DNA of 64,000 nt from Mycobacterium asiaticum (GCF_001673315.1 NZ_LZLQ01000134.1:19191-83190); one strand, 5' to 3'. Positions 37,854 through 46,164 are shown, numbered from the stretch's first letter. Notes: a model not told the origin generated them from the sequence alone. A program made the numbers and translations.

Positions 37854-37924
37854 GGCGTCACACTAACGCCCAGCGAAATCCGCGGACCCATGGGTGCGCC
37901 GCTCCGACAACCCGCGAGCCAGCC

Positions 37925-37953
37925 GGGAAATAGAGCACGGCTAATTGTCGTTG
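37925..37953 (+). promoter_or_regulatory. SigH-type autoregulatory promoter of sigH
   Basis: GGGAAAT (37925-37931) and CGTTG (37949-37953) with 17 bases between match the SigH consensus (GGGAAYA, about 16-17 bases, CGTT). SigH is known to transcribe its own gene under heat and thiol-oxidative stress. The predicted start, around 37960, is upstream of the strong ribosome binding site GAGGAGGA at 37999-38006. Confidence 0.65.
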
Positions 37954-38012
37954 CTGTGGGCGGTGCCTGCACATGTCAGCCGCGGGCCTTAGATTGGTGA
38001 GGAGGAATCCCG

Positions 38013-38741
38013 GTGTCAACTGCGACGAGCCTGCTGGGTGCGGAGTGGTTGGAACGCGACACCGCAATCGAAGGGACCGTGTTTATCAAGATGGCCGACA
38101 TCGATGGCGTGGCCGGGTCCGAAGTTGTCGAGGCGGACCCACCTGAGGAAACGGATGCGGAACTGACGGCACGCTTCGAGCGTGACGCGATTCCGCTGCT
38201 GGACCAGCTGTACGGCGGCGCGCTGCGGATGACGCGCAATCCCGCCGACGCCGAGGACCTGCTGCAGGAGACGATGGTGAAGGCCTACGCGGGCTTTCGT
38301 TCGTTCCGGGCTGGTACCAACCTCAAGGCGTGGCTGTACCGCATCCTGACGAACACCTACATCAACAGCTACCGCAAGAAGCAGCGCCAACCCTCGGAGT
38401 ACCCGACCGAGGAGATCACCGACTGGCAGTTAGCCGCCAACGCCGAACATTCCTCCACGGGGTTGCGTTCTGCCGAGGTCGAGGCGCTGGAATCGCTGCC
38501 GGACACCGAAATCAAAGCCGCCCTGCAGGCGTTGCCCGAAGAGTTCCGGATGGCCGTTTATTATGCCGATGTCGAAGGTTTTCCGTACAAGGAGATCGCC
38601 GAGATCATGGGCACCCCGATCGGTACCGTGATGTCTCGCCTGCACCGCGGGCGGCGCCAGCTGCGAGACTTGCTGGCCGATGTCGCTAAGGAACGGGGCT
38701 TTGCCCGAGGCCCGCAGACGCACGAGGAGGTGTCGTCGTGA
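38013..38741 (+). CDS. sigH: ECF sigma factor SigH
   Basis: A group 4 sigma factor for oxidative, nitrosative and heat stress (thioredoxin, clpB, sigE, sigB regulon). Region 2 is AEDLLQETMVKAYAGFRSF...NLKAWLYRILTNTYINSYRK, and region 4 is FPYKEIAEIMGTPIGTVMSRLHRGRRQL. The GTG at 38013 has an excellent Shine-Dalgarno (GAGGAGGA, six bases away) and gives 242 residues. The ATG at 38091 gives the 216-residue protein annotated in M. tuberculosis but has only a weak site. Both are in frame. The end overlaps rshA (GTGA). Confidence 0.93.
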   Translation: MSTATSLLGAEWLERDTAIEGTVFIKMADIDGVAGSEVVEADPPEETDAELTARFERDAIPLLDQLYGGALRMTRNPADAEDLLQETMVKAYAGFRSFRAGTNLKAWLYRILTNTYINSYRKKQRQPSEYPTEEITDWQLAANAEHSSTGLRSAEVEALESLPDTEIKAALQALPEEFRMAVYYADVEGFPYKEIAEIMGTPIGTVMSRLHRGRRQLRDLLADVAKERGFARGPQTHEEVSS

Positions 38742-39043
38742 GTGAAGTACCCAGCTCGGCCGGCTCCTGCTCCAGCAACCATGATTCCCACCTGGGTTGT
38801 GCGCAGGTGATCGCCCAGATCTGGACCCTGCTCGACGGCGAATGCCAGCCCGACGAGCGGGAGATTCTGCAGCGCCACCTCGAAGCATGCCCGGGGTGCT
38901 TGCAGCACTACGGGCTCGAGGAGCGGATCAAAGAACTGATCGCGACCAAATGCAGTGGTGAGAAGGCGCCCGAGCGGTTGCGGGATCGCCTGCGGCTAGA
39001 GATCCGCCGCACCACCATCGTGCGGGCGGAAATCGATACCTGA
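38738..39043 (+). CDS. rshA: Anti-sigma factor RshA
   Basis: A 101-residue zinc-associated anti-sigma factor that holds SigH inactive until thiols are oxidised or PknB phosphorylates it. The ZAS motif HLEACPGC (HxxxCxxC) is near residues 47-54, with further cysteines before and after. The GTG overlaps the sigH stop, and GAGGAGG is well placed. It is co-transcribed with sigH and therefore part of the autoregulatory loop. Confidence 0.93.
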   Translation: MSEVPSSAGSCSSNHDSHLGCAQVIAQIWTLLDGECQPDEREILQRHLEACPGCLQHYGLEERIKELIATKCSGEKAPERLRDRLRLEIRRTTIVRAEIDT

Positions 39044-39053
39044 GCCGCCGGGG

Positions 39054-39128
39054 TCAGGCGTTGGGCCGCTTGCCGTGGTTGGCCTTGCTGTACTTGCGGT
39101 CGCGCTTCTTCCGGCCACGCTTCGCCAT
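39054..39128 (-). CDS. Ribosomal protein bL37, 24 residues
   Basis: A very short gene on the strand opposite to rshA, encoding 24 residues that begin MAKRGRKKRDRKYSKANHG and end KRPNA. This matches the tiny, highly basic actinobacterial large-subunit protein bL37 seen in mycobacterial ribosome structures. Its stop lies only ten bases from the rshA stop (convergent). Automated annotation often misses it because of length. Composition and exact motif make the call strong. Confidence 0.88.
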   Translation of the reverse strand: MAKRGRKKRDRKYSKANHGKRPNA

Positions 39129-39305
39129 GGTCGAACCTCATTTCGTCTGATTTGTCTCAGGTGCGGGGCGGCCGTCGGGCCACCCGGTTGACACCCATTC
39201 TCTCATGCGGCGGCCGACGCGCCCTCATTAGGCCGCGCGACTTCGGTCTCACCGGCCTTATGGTTCGATAGACGCAACAAACCGGCCGAAACGAGTGGGG
39301 TGATG

Positions 39306-39521
39306 ATGTCCGAGGAGGTTCGCGCCGAGATCGTGGCCAGCGTGCTCGAAGTCGTGGTCAGCGAAGGCGACCAAATCGGTCAGGGTGACGTGGTTGTGCT
39401 GTTGGAGTCGATGAAGATGGAGATTCCCGTACTGGCCGAGGTCGGCGGAACCGTCAGCAAGGTGAGCGTGTCGGTCGGTGATGTCATCCAGGCCGGCGAC
39501 CTGATCGCCGTCATCAGCTAG
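39306..39521 (+). CDS. Biotinylated protein TB7.3
   Basis: A 71-residue free-standing biotinyl domain. The biotin-accepting lysine is in ESMKMEIP, inside the expected hammerhead fold (VSEGDQIGQGDVVVLLESMKM...VGDVIQAGDLIAVIS). It may serve as a biotin carrier for an acyl-CoA carboxylase; its partner is not fixed. Three possible starts lie in a row (GTG 39300, ATG 39303, ATG 39306); the last gives the length of M. tuberculosis TB7.3. The pdtaS start is 12 bases downstream. Confidence 0.92.
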   Translation: MSEEVRAEIVASVLEVVVSEGDQIGQGDVVVLLESMKMEIPVLAEVGGTVSKVSVSVGDVIQAGDLIAVIS

Positions 39522-39533
39522 CCCCTTTGCCCG

Positions 39534-41036
39534 TTGTCCACTCTCGGTAATCTGCTCGCCGAGCACACCGTCCTCCCCGGCAACGCCGTGGACCACCTGC
39601 ACGCCGTGGTGGGGGAGTGGCAACTGCTGGCCGACCTCTCGTTCGCCGACTACCTGATGTGGGTGCGCCGCGACGACGGCGTGCTGGTGTGCGTGGCGCA
39701 ATGCCGGCCCAATACCGCGCCGACGGTTCTGCAGACCGACGCGGTGGGCAGCGTCGTGCCCGCCGATCAACTGTTGCTGGTCACCAATGCGTTCACCTCC
39801 GGTGCTGCGGTGCCGGAAAGCGAAGTGGCCGAACAGTATTCGTGGCCGTTGCCAGGCCCTAACGTGGCCGCCTCGCCGGTCCGTTACCGCGACCAGGTGG
39901 TGGCGGTGCTCACCCGGCACCAAACCGAACTCGCCGCCGAGCGAATGGCGGGCCACCTGGAGACGGCTTATCGGGAGTGCGCCACCGATCTTCTGCAGAT
40001 GATCGCCGAGGGCACCTTTCCCGACGTCGGCGACGTGGCGATGTCGCGTTCGACACCGCGAGCGGGTGACGGGTTCATCCGACTCGACGTCGACGGCATC
40101 GTGGCTTATGCCAGTCCTAATGCGTTGTCGGCCTACCACCGGATGGGCCTGAACAGCGATTTGGAAGGCCACAATCTGATCAAGGTCACCCGGCCGCTGA
40201 TCTCCGACCCGTTCGAGGCGCAGGAAGTGGCCGAGCACGTGCTCAACCTGCTGGCCGGCGGGTCCAGCATGCGCATGGAGGTCGACGCGGGCGGAGCCAC
40301 CGTGCTGTTGCGGACCCTGCCACTGGTGGTACGCGGGCACAACGTCGGCGCAGCGATCCTGATCCGCGATGTGACGGAGGTGAAACGACGCGACCGTGCG
40401 CTGATCTCCAAGGACGCCACCATTCGCGAAATCCACCACCGGGTGAAAAACAACCTGCAGACGGTTGCCGCGTTGCTGCGATTGCAAGCTCGCCGGACCG
40501 TCAACGCCGAGGGTCGCGAGGCGCTGATCGAGTCGGTGCGTCGGGTGTCGTCCATCGCACTGGTCCACGACGCGCTGTCGATGTCGGTGGACGAGCAGGT
40601 CAACCTCGACGAGGTGATCGACCGCATCCTGCCGATCATGAACGACGTGGCCTCGGTGGACCGGCCGATCCGGATCAACCGGGTAGGCGATCTGGGCGTG
40701 CTGGATTCCGATCGTGCGACGGCGCTGATCATGGTGATCACCGAATTGGTGCAGAACGCCATCGAGCACGCCTTCGACCCGACGGCCACCGGCGGGTCGG
40801 TAACGATCCGGGCCGAACGCTCCGCGCGCTGGCTCGACGTGGTGGTCCACGATGACGGGAGGGGCCTGCCCGAAGGGTTCAGCCTGGAAAAGTCGGACAG
40901 CCTCGGCCTACAGATCGTCCGGACGTTGGTGTCCGCGGAATTGGACGGCACGTTGGGCATGCGGGAAGGCTCCGACCGGGGCACCGACGTCGTGCTGCGG
41001 GTGCCGATCGGGCGCATGGGCCGGTTGTTCGTGTGA
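39534..41036 (+). CDS. pdtaS: Cytosolic sensor histidine kinase PdtaS
   Basis: A 500-residue soluble kinase with an N-terminal GAF domain (about 1-150), a PAS domain (about 165-285) and a HisKA_2/HATPase module. The phospho-accepting His is in REIHHRVKNNLQT (about 303), ATP-binding motifs are ELVQNAIEHAF, HDDGRGLPEGF and SLGLQIVRTL. In M. tuberculosis it signals to PdtaR, an RNA-binding antiterminator encoded elsewhere, and responds to copper, nitric oxide and reportedly c-di-GMP. TTG is the start, which gives the MSTLGNLLAEHTVLPG N-terminus. A strong terminator follows. Confidence 0.95.
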   Translation: MSTLGNLLAEHTVLPGNAVDHLHAVVGEWQLLADLSFADYLMWVRRDDGVLVCVAQCRPNTAPTVLQTDAVGSVVPADQLLLVTNAFTSGAAVPESEVAEQYSWPLPGPNVAASPVRYRDQVVAVLTRHQTELAAERMAGHLETAYRECATDLLQMIAEGTFPDVGDVAMSRSTPRAGDGFIRLDVDGIVAYASPNALSAYHRMGLNSDLEGHNLIKVTRPLISDPFEAQEVAEHVLNLLAGGSSMRMEVDAGGATVLLRTLPLVVRGHNVGAAILIRDVTEVKRRDRALISKDATIREIHHRVKNNLQTVAALLRLQARRTVNAEGREALIESVRRVSSIALVHDALSMSVDEQVNLDEVIDRILPIMNDVASVDRPIRINRVGDLGVLDSDRATALIMVITELVQNAIEHAFDPTATGGSVTIRAERSARWLDVVVHDDGRGLPEGFSLEKSDSLGLQIVRTLVSAELDGTLGMREGSDRGTDVVLRVPIGRMGRLFV

Positions 41037-41047
41037 GCGCGCAACAA

Positions 41048-41078
41048 GACGGCCCCGACATCTGCTGTCGGGGCCGTC
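41048..41078. terminator. Strong bidirectional hairpin terminator between pdtaS and whiB1
   Basis: GACGGCCCCGACA (41048-41060) and TGTCGGGGCCGTC (41066-41078) form a perfect 13-bp stem with loop TCTGC. An outer GCAAC/GTTGC pair (41041-41045 with 41081-41085) lengthens it. It lies between two convergent genes, directly after the pdtaS stop and before the whiB1 stop. Confidence 0.85.
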
Positions 41079-41097
41079 TCGTTGCTCAGCTAGGTGT

Positions 41098-41352
41098 TCA
41101 GACTCCGCTGCGGGCCTTCGTCCGGGCGTTACGACGCTTGAGTGCGCGCCGCTCGTCTTCGCTCATTCCACCCCAGACGCCCGAGTCCTGGCCGGTATTC
41201 AGAGCCCATCCGAGACACTCGGTGGTAACCGGACACCGATTACAGACCAGTTTCGCGTCAGCGATCTGCGCGAGTGCCGGGCCGCTGTTCCCAACCGGGA
41301 AGAACAGCTCCGGATCCTCGTCACGGCAGACCGCCCTGTGGCGCCAATCCAT
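41098..41352 (-). CDS. whiB1: Iron-sulfur regulator WhiB1
   Basis: An 84-residue Wbl protein. The four [4Fe-4S] ligands are Cys9, Cys37, Cys40 and Cys46 (CNRCPVTTEC), followed by the GVWGG turn and a basic DNA-binding tail (RRALKRRNARTKARS). WhiB1 is essential, binds SigA region 4, and reacts with nitric oxide. Length and sequence match M. tuberculosis WhiB1. GAGGAG stands close before the ATG. The upstream 295 bases hold a conserved CRP-type site (41523-41538). Confidence 0.97.
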   Translation of the reverse strand: MDWRHRAVCRDEDPELFFPVGNSGPALAQIADAKLVCNRCPVTTECLGWALNTGQDSGVWGGMSEDERRALKRRNARTKARSGV

Positions 41353-41522
41353 TAGTCGCTACTCCTCACTATGTGCGCAGCAATGCGCACGCACGATTTT
41401 CCTTACCGGTTTCCTTGCTGTTGAGCACGTGCAAGAAAGGTTTCCGTACCTCTGCATATCTCTGCATGCAACCTTTTGATCGTTTCACAGGCTCAACAGA
41501 TGTCAATAGTGTTACGCGGGCC

Positions 41523-41538
41523 CGTGGGGTATCTCACT
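41523..41538 (-). promoter_or_regulatory. CRP-type site in the whiB1 promoter region
   Basis: On the minus strand the sequence is AGTGAGATACCCCACG. It matches, but for one base as I recall, the cAMP receptor protein site that controls M. tuberculosis whiB1. It lies 171-186 bases before the start codon. A TTGACA-like -35 element lies just downstream (41501-41506 on the minus strand), with only a weak -10 about 16 bases further. The remaining leader is AT-rich without another feature I can name. Confidence 0.6.
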
Positions 41539-41647
41539 TCACCGAACTCTTACCCAAGCCCTTACTCCGTTGTACTACACTAACTGGCAAATTTCGCCCC
41601 ACAATTCATCGCGGGTAAATCACATCTCTGCTTTCGCAGGTCACAGC

Positions 41648-42604
41648 CTATTTCTGTGGTGGCGCAACTACAGCCAACGCGTCCGGCACCGCCCGGAAAG
41701 TCATGGATTCACGCAGCCCGAGGTATTCGCCGTCGAACTGGCAGGCGGCGGGCGAGGCCATGCAGCTGAGCCGCACGTAATCCACGTCGTCGTCCCGGAT
41801 GAGTTGTGGCGCTTCGAGCTTCGGGCGTTTCGCGAGGAGTTGACGCAGCAGCCTCAGCGTTGGAACAACTCGCATCTCGGTGAGCGCGAACAACCCCAGG
41901 CCTGACTCGAAGCTGCAGCCGGGATTGGTCACCATGGGCCGGTTGTTGCTGTAGGTCCACGGATTGGTGTTGGAGACCCACGCGAAGTGCACGCCCGAGA
42001 CGGGCTGCCGGCCGGGGAGTTCGAGGACGAGGTTCGGTTCCCGGCGACGGAACCGCAACGTGACCGGCACCGCCACCCGCCAATAGCGCAGCGGCGTGAC
42101 CCTGACGCCCTTGCTGCGCTCGACCTGCACGGCCTGCACCACCTCGGCGTCCACTCCCATGCCGGCGTTGACCAGGGCCCAGATCTCACCGCAGTCGATG
42201 AGCCCGATGCGACGCCAGTGTCCGGTGTGCTCGTACTCGTCGAGCAGTGTGACGAGCTGCTGAACGGCCGGGGCCGGATCTTTGGGTATGCCCAGCGCTC
42301 TGGCCAGTACATTCGCCGAGCCGCCCGGGACGATCCCGACCGCGGGAACCGGTCCTGCCGGTGCCGATCCGGGCCGCCCCAGCATGCCGTTCACCAGGCC
42401 GCTGACGGTTCCGTCGCCGCCGTGCACGATCACCAGGTCGTAACCGTCGGCTACCGCGGCTCGTCCGAGTTCCTCGGCATGGCCGATGCGTTTGGTCTCT
42501 TCTATGGTGAGCTGCAGGCGGCGGCTGAGCGTTTGGGTCACGAGATCGCGAGCGGCCGGTGTGATGGTGCTGGCGGTCGGATTCACGATCAACATGGCAC
42601 GCAT
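41648..42604 (-). CDS. Diacylglycerol kinase-family lipid kinase (Rv3218-like)
   Basis: A 318-residue protein of the DAGK/sphingosine kinase catalytic family. The nucleotide motif HGGDGTVSG is at about residues 66-74, and PGGSANVLARALG follows in the expected place. It would phosphorylate a lipid hydroxyl such as diacylglycerol. The start at 42604 gives MRAMLIVNPTAS, the standard N-terminus of this family (VNPxxG/A), and agrees with Rv3218; the longer frame upstream is out of character. The cytosolic protein probably acts at the membrane surface. Confidence 0.9.
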   Translation of the reverse strand: MRAMLIVNPTASTITPAARDLVTQTLSRRLQLTIEETKRIGHAEELGRAAVADGYDLVIVHGGDGTVSGLVNGMLGRPGSAPAGPVPAVGIVPGGSANVLARALGIPKDPAPAVQQLVTLLDEYEHTGHWRRIGLIDCGEIWALVNAGMGVDAEVVQAVQVERSKGVRVTPLRYWRVAVPVTLRFRRREPNLVLELPGRQPVSGVHFAWVSNTNPWTYSNNRPMVTNPGCSFESGLGLFALTEMRVVPTLRLLRQLLAKRPKLEAPQLIRDDDVDYVRLSCMASPAACQFDGEYLGLRESMTFRAVPDALAVVAPPQK

Positions 42605-42706
42605 GAGGCTTGAGCCTAAGCCGTCTGACGATGGGGCCCACTTGGGGCCGCTGAGGAGGAGGGCAGTCGAACTCTCGCGGTGCAGATAACGATTTACGCT
42701 GGCGCT

Positions 42707-43138
42707 GTGACCGCTCGCCCTCCCGCCATCGTCCGTCGTGCCGGATTCGTCGTTGCGGCGCAGGGTGCGGTGGCGCTGGTGGTGGCGGCAGTGTTGGTGG
42801 TCCGCGGTCTCGCCGGCGCCGACCAGCACGTCGTCAACGGCGTGGGTACCGCGGTGTGGTTCGTGCTGGTAGGCGGCGCAGTGCTGGCCGGTGGCTGGGC
42901 CCTGGTCAAAGGCAAACGCTGGGGCCGTGGGCTGGCGGTGTTCACGCAGCTGTTGCTGCTGCCGGTGGCCTGGTATCTGACCGTGGGTTCACATCGGCCG
43001 GTGTTCGGCATCCCGCTGGGTGTCGTCGCGCTGGTCACGCTGGGCCTGTTGTTCAGCGCACCGGCGGTCCGCTGGGCCGCCGGCTGGGATCAGCCGGGTC
43101 CGGCGAGCGCGGCCAGTTCAGACCCGGAGACCCGGTAG
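42707..43138 (+). CDS. Small integral membrane protein (Rv3217c-like)
   Basis: A 143-residue membrane protein with four predicted hydrophobic segments (GFVVAAQGAVALVVAAVLVV; GTAVWFVLVGGAVLAGGWAL; GLAVFTQLLLLPVAWYL; IPLGVVALVTLGLLFSA). The GTG at 42707 gives MTARPPAIVRRAG and the length I recall for Rv3217c. No enzymatic motif. The 3' end overlaps the convergent acetyltransferase gene by 49 bases. Function unknown. Confidence 0.85.
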   Translation: MTARPPAIVRRAGFVVAAQGAVALVVAAVLVVRGLAGADQHVVNGVGTAVWFVLVGGAVLAGGWALVKGKRWGRGLAVFTQLLLLPVAWYLTVGSHRPVFGIPLGVVALVTLGLLFSAPAVRWAAGWDQPGPASAASSDPETR

Positions 43139-43572
43139 GTAGTCCATTCGGACTGGGGCTGGCCGCCCAACCCGTCGTACAGCGCGATCGCGTCGACGTT
43201 CCAGTTCAGCACCGCCCAGGACAGGCGTGAGTAACCGTTGCGGATGCATTCGCCGGCGAGCGTCGCGAGCAATGCCCGGGCCAGTCCCCGGCGGCGAAAA
43301 CGCGGTCGCACGTAGAGGTCTTCCAGGTAGATCCCGGCAACGCCATCCCAGGTCGAAAAGCTCAGAAACCACAGCGCCATGGCGGCGATGTCGCCGTCGA
43401 TTTCGACCACGTGTCCGCGCACCGGCGGAGATTCGCCGAAAAGAGCAGTAGCCATTTGTGATTCGGTCACGGTGCATTCGTCGGCGGCGTGTTCGAATTC
43501 GGCTAGTTCACGGATCATGGCGGTGATGTCGGCAACGTCGGCCGGAGTGACCCGTCGAACGGACTCGGTCAT
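43090..43572 (-). CDS. GNAT-family N-acetyltransferase (Rv3216-like)
   Basis: A 160-residue GNAT enzyme with the acetyl-CoA loop VRPRFRRRGLARALL and the preceding strand IYLEDLYV. The overall pattern (EFEHAADECTVTE, GIYLEDLYVRPRFRRRG, NWNVDAIALYDGLG) resembles diamine/spermidine acetyltransferases (SSAT type). The substrate is uncertain. It ends the leftward gpm2-entC-GNAT group, with a four-base start/stop overlap to entC (ATGA), and its 3' end overlaps the convergent membrane protein gene. Confidence 0.9.
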   Translation of the reverse strand: MTESVRRVTPADVADITAMIRELAEFEHAADECTVTESQMATALFGESPPVRGHVVEIDGDIAAMALWFLSFSTWDGVAGIYLEDLYVRPRFRRRGLARALLATLAGECIRNGYSRLSWAVLNWNVDAIALYDGLGGQPQSEWTTYRVSGSELAALAGPG

Positions 43573-44675
43573 TGCCGCACTCCCAATGCCGTCAAAATTG
43601 TCGCGAATTTCGTTGTGGTTTCGTCGACTTCGTCGTCGGGATCGGATTCGGCGACGATGCCGCCGCCGGCGCGGGCGACGGCAGTGCGGCGGTCAGCCGA
43701 CAGTTCAGCGCAGCGAATAGCGACCACCCACTCCCCGTCGCCGCGGGCGTCGCACCAGCCGACGGCACCGGCGTAGAACCCACGGTCACCTTCCAACTCG
43801 GCGATCAATTCGGTGGCCGCCGCGGTCGGCACGCCACCGACCGCTGGTGTGGGGTGCAGCGCCAACGCCAGATCCATTGCGCTGGTGGAAGTATCACGCA
43901 GCCGAGCGACGATCGGGGTGCACAGGTGCCACACCGCGGCGGTGCGGCTCAACTGCGGCTCGGCGGCGATTGTCAGGTCGTCACAAAGTGGTTCCAGGGC
44001 AGCGCGCATGGTGTCGATGACGAGCCGGTGCTCGTGCCGGTTCTTGTCCGATTCCGCCAGCGCGGCGCCGTTGTCGGCGTCGACGCCGGGATCTGCCGAG
44101 CGCGGCGCCGAACCGGCGAACGGCCGGCAGGTGACGCGGTCACCGAATCGCGAAACCAGAAGTTCAGGGCTGGCACCCACCAGGGCGGCGCCGGTGTGGT
44201 CCGCTCCGGCTGGGGTGAGATCGACCAGGTAGCTGTAGGCGGCCGCGTCGGCGGCGACGAGTCTGCGCAGGATGGCGCGGGCGTCGAGCGCAGCGTCGGC
44301 CGACAGCTGCAGGGCGCGGGCGAGCACCACTTTGGACAGCGGGTTATCCGCTGCGGCGAGACGTTTTTGGGCGCGACTGATCCGCTCGGCATGGACGGCA
44401 GGCGGGGGCAGGGCCGCGCCGACGCGGACGGTCGGCAACGGTCCAGAGGGCCACCCGGGCAGCGCATCGACGCGGCGCAGCGCCTCGGGTACCTGCAGTG
44501 CGGCCGGCCTACTCACGTCGAATGGCAACGCGCCCAACACTATTGGGGCATCCCCGGCGCGCAGCGCCGCCTGCGCAACGGCGATGTCCGCATAGCGGGT
44601 GCGCACTCCTTCGGCGAGCAGGGTTCCGCTCGGCCCACTCAGCGCGAAGGGGGGCTCGTCGGACGTCACTGGCAT
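43569..44675 (-). CDS. entC: Isochorismate synthase EntC
   Basis: A 368-residue chorismate-utilising enzyme that converts chorismate to isochorismate, in mycobacteria probably for menaquinone or siderophore-type products. Conserved family stretches are KVVLARAL, ASPELLVSRFGDRVTCRPFAGSAPR, NRHEHRLVIDTM, HLCTPIVARL, LHPTPAVGGVP and FYAGAVGW. The ATG overlaps the end of the phosphoglycerate mutase-like gene by ten bases, and its own stop overlaps the GNAT start, so the three are one operon. Confidence 0.94.
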   Translation of the reverse strand: MPVTSDEPPFALSGPSGTLLAEGVRTRYADIAVAQAALRAGDAPIVLGALPFDVSRPAALQVPEALRRVDALPGWPSGPLPTVRVGAALPPPAVHAERISRAQKRLAAADNPLSKVVLARALQLSADAALDARAILRRLVAADAAAYSYLVDLTPAGADHTGAALVGASPELLVSRFGDRVTCRPFAGSAPRSADPGVDADNGAALAESDKNRHEHRLVIDTMRAALEPLCDDLTIAAEPQLSRTAAVWHLCTPIVARLRDTSTSAMDLALALHPTPAVGGVPTAAATELIAELEGDRGFYAGAVGWCDARGDGEWVVAIRCAELSADRRTAVARAGGGIVAESDPDDEVDETTTKFATILTALGVRQ

Positions 44676-45265
44676 CCGCGACTTGTCAGCCCGAGCGTCA
44701 TGAGCTGACGCAACCCGTGCTCATACCCGCAGATAGCGATCGACGCGGTGACCATGCCGAAGCGGCCGCCCTCAGAGAGCGGAAGTTCGACCCACCGCGT
44801 GATCACGGCGCGGGAGAAGTGACCGTGGCTCACGAACAGCACGTCGCGTGTCTCGAGGTGCTCGAGCGCCATGGCGATGGCCTGGTCGGCGCGGTCGCTG
44901 ACCTGCTGCACGGTCTCACCGCCCGGACAGCCGTGGGTCCACACCAGCCAGTCCGGATCGGATTCCTGGATCTGGGGCGTGGTCAGGCCTTCGTAGGCTC
45001 CGTAGTCCCATTCCGCGAGCACTGCGGAGACCTGGTCGACGCGCAGCCCCGCCAATTCCGCGGTGACCAGGCACCGGGTGCGCGGGCTGCTGATCACCAG
45101 CGGGTTGTGCATCTCGAGTTCTTCCAACACGCCCGCGGCGAGCACGGCCTGGTCCCGGCCGGCGTCTGTCAACGCGATGTCGGTGCTGCCAGTGTGCTGG
45201 CCCGACTTCGACCATTCCGTCTCGCCGTGGCGCAGCAGTAGCAGTCGGTTCTCAGGCACACCCAT
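44666..45265 (-). CDS. gpm2: Histidine phosphatase family protein (Rv3214, Gpm2)
   Basis: A 199-residue branch 1 histidine phosphatase. The catalytic LLLLRHGETEWS is at the N-terminus and the second catalytic His is in VLFVSHGHFSRAV. Although named phosphoglycerate mutase 2, the M. tuberculosis homologue behaves as an acid phosphatase as I recall. The start at 45265 (MGVPENRLLLLRHGE) is chosen because the family always begins a few residues before RHGE. It leads the gpm2-entC-GNAT operon. Confidence 0.93.
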   Translation of the reverse strand: MGVPENRLLLLRHGETEWSKSGQHTGSTDIALTDAGRDQAVLAAGVLEELEMHNPLVISSPRTRCLVTAELAGLRVDQVSAVLAEWDYGAYEGLTTPQIQESDPDWLVWTHGCPGGETVQQVSDRADQAIAMALEHLETRDVLFVSHGHFSRAVITRWVELPLSEGGRFGMVTASIAICGYEHGLRQLMTLGLTSRGCQ

Positions 45266-45352
45266 GCTGACCGATTCTGCCCGAGACACGCCGGAACCGT
45301 GCCGGGCCCGCCACCGGAACCGGGACGCGGCGTACATGCCACTATGGGCACT

Positions 45353-46153
45353 GTGACTGACATGCGCGTGCTGGCGGTGGCCAACCAGAAGGGCGGTGTG
45401 GCCAAGACGACGACGGTCGCCTCGCTCGGTGCGGCGATGGTGGACAAGGGACGGCGGGTGTTGCTCGTCGACCTGGACCCGCAAGGGTGTTTGACCTTCT
45501 CGCTGGGCCAGGATCCGGACAAGCTGGCGGTCTCCGTGCACGAGGTGTTGCTCGGTGACGTCGAGCCCGCCGCTGCGCTGGTGCCGACTAACGAGGGAAT
45601 GACGTTGCTACCGGCCAACATTGACCTGGCCGGTGCCGAGGCGATGTTGTTGATGCGGGCCGGCCGGGAGTACGCGCTCAAGCGGGCACTGGCGAAACTG
45701 GCCGACGACTTCGATGTGGTGATCATCGACTGTCCACCGTCGCTGGGTGTGCTCACGCTCAACGGGTTGACGGCGGCCGACGAGGTTATCGTCCCGCTGC
45801 AGTGCGAGACGCTGGCGCATCGCGGGGTGGGCCAGTTTCTGCGCACCGTCTCCGACGTCCAGCAGATCACCAACCCCAATCTGAAGCTGCTGGGCGCGCT
45901 GCCAACGCTGTATGACTCCCGGACCACCCACACCCGTGACGTGCTCCTCGACGTGGCGGACCGGTACTCGCTGCCGGTGCTGGCGCCGGCGATCCCGCGG
46001 ACCGTGCGCTTCGCTGAGGCCAGTGCTTCGGGCTCGTCGGTGCTGGCCGGACGCAAGAACAAGGGTGCATTGGCCTATCAGGATCTGGCGCAGGCGCTGC
46101 TCAAGCACTGGAAAACCGGCAAAGCGCTGCCGACGTTCACCCTCGATTACTGA
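45353..46153 (+). CDS. ParA/Soj-family ATPase (Rv3213c-like)
   Basis: A 266-residue P-loop ATPase with the deviant Walker A KGGVAKTTT, DLDPQG in Walker A', and VVIIDCPPSLG in Walker B. It is the ParA/Soj type found apart from the parAB locus, so it likely positions something other than the origin or moderates division. The GTG at 45353 (MTDMRVLAVANQKGG) matches the Rv3213c start. Divergent from gpm2. It ends just before a long inverted repeat. Confidence 0.92.
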   Translation: MTDMRVLAVANQKGGVAKTTTVASLGAAMVDKGRRVLLVDLDPQGCLTFSLGQDPDKLAVSVHEVLLGDVEPAAALVPTNEGMTLLPANIDLAGAEAMLLMRAGREYALKRALAKLADDFDVVIIDCPPSLGVLTLNGLTAADEVIVPLQCETLAHRGVGQFLRTVSDVQQITNPNLKLLGALPTLYDSRTTHTRDVLLDVADRYSLPVLAPAIPRTVRFAEASASGSSVLAGRKNKGALAYQDLAQALLKHWKTGKALPTFTLDY

Positions 46154-46164
46154 CCGACCCCCTC

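Noticed and set aside
38739..39141. A 77-codon minus-strand frame ending at 38908, opposite rshA
   Set aside because: The real product in this area on the minus strand is bL37 in another frame; the longer frame runs antisense through rshA.
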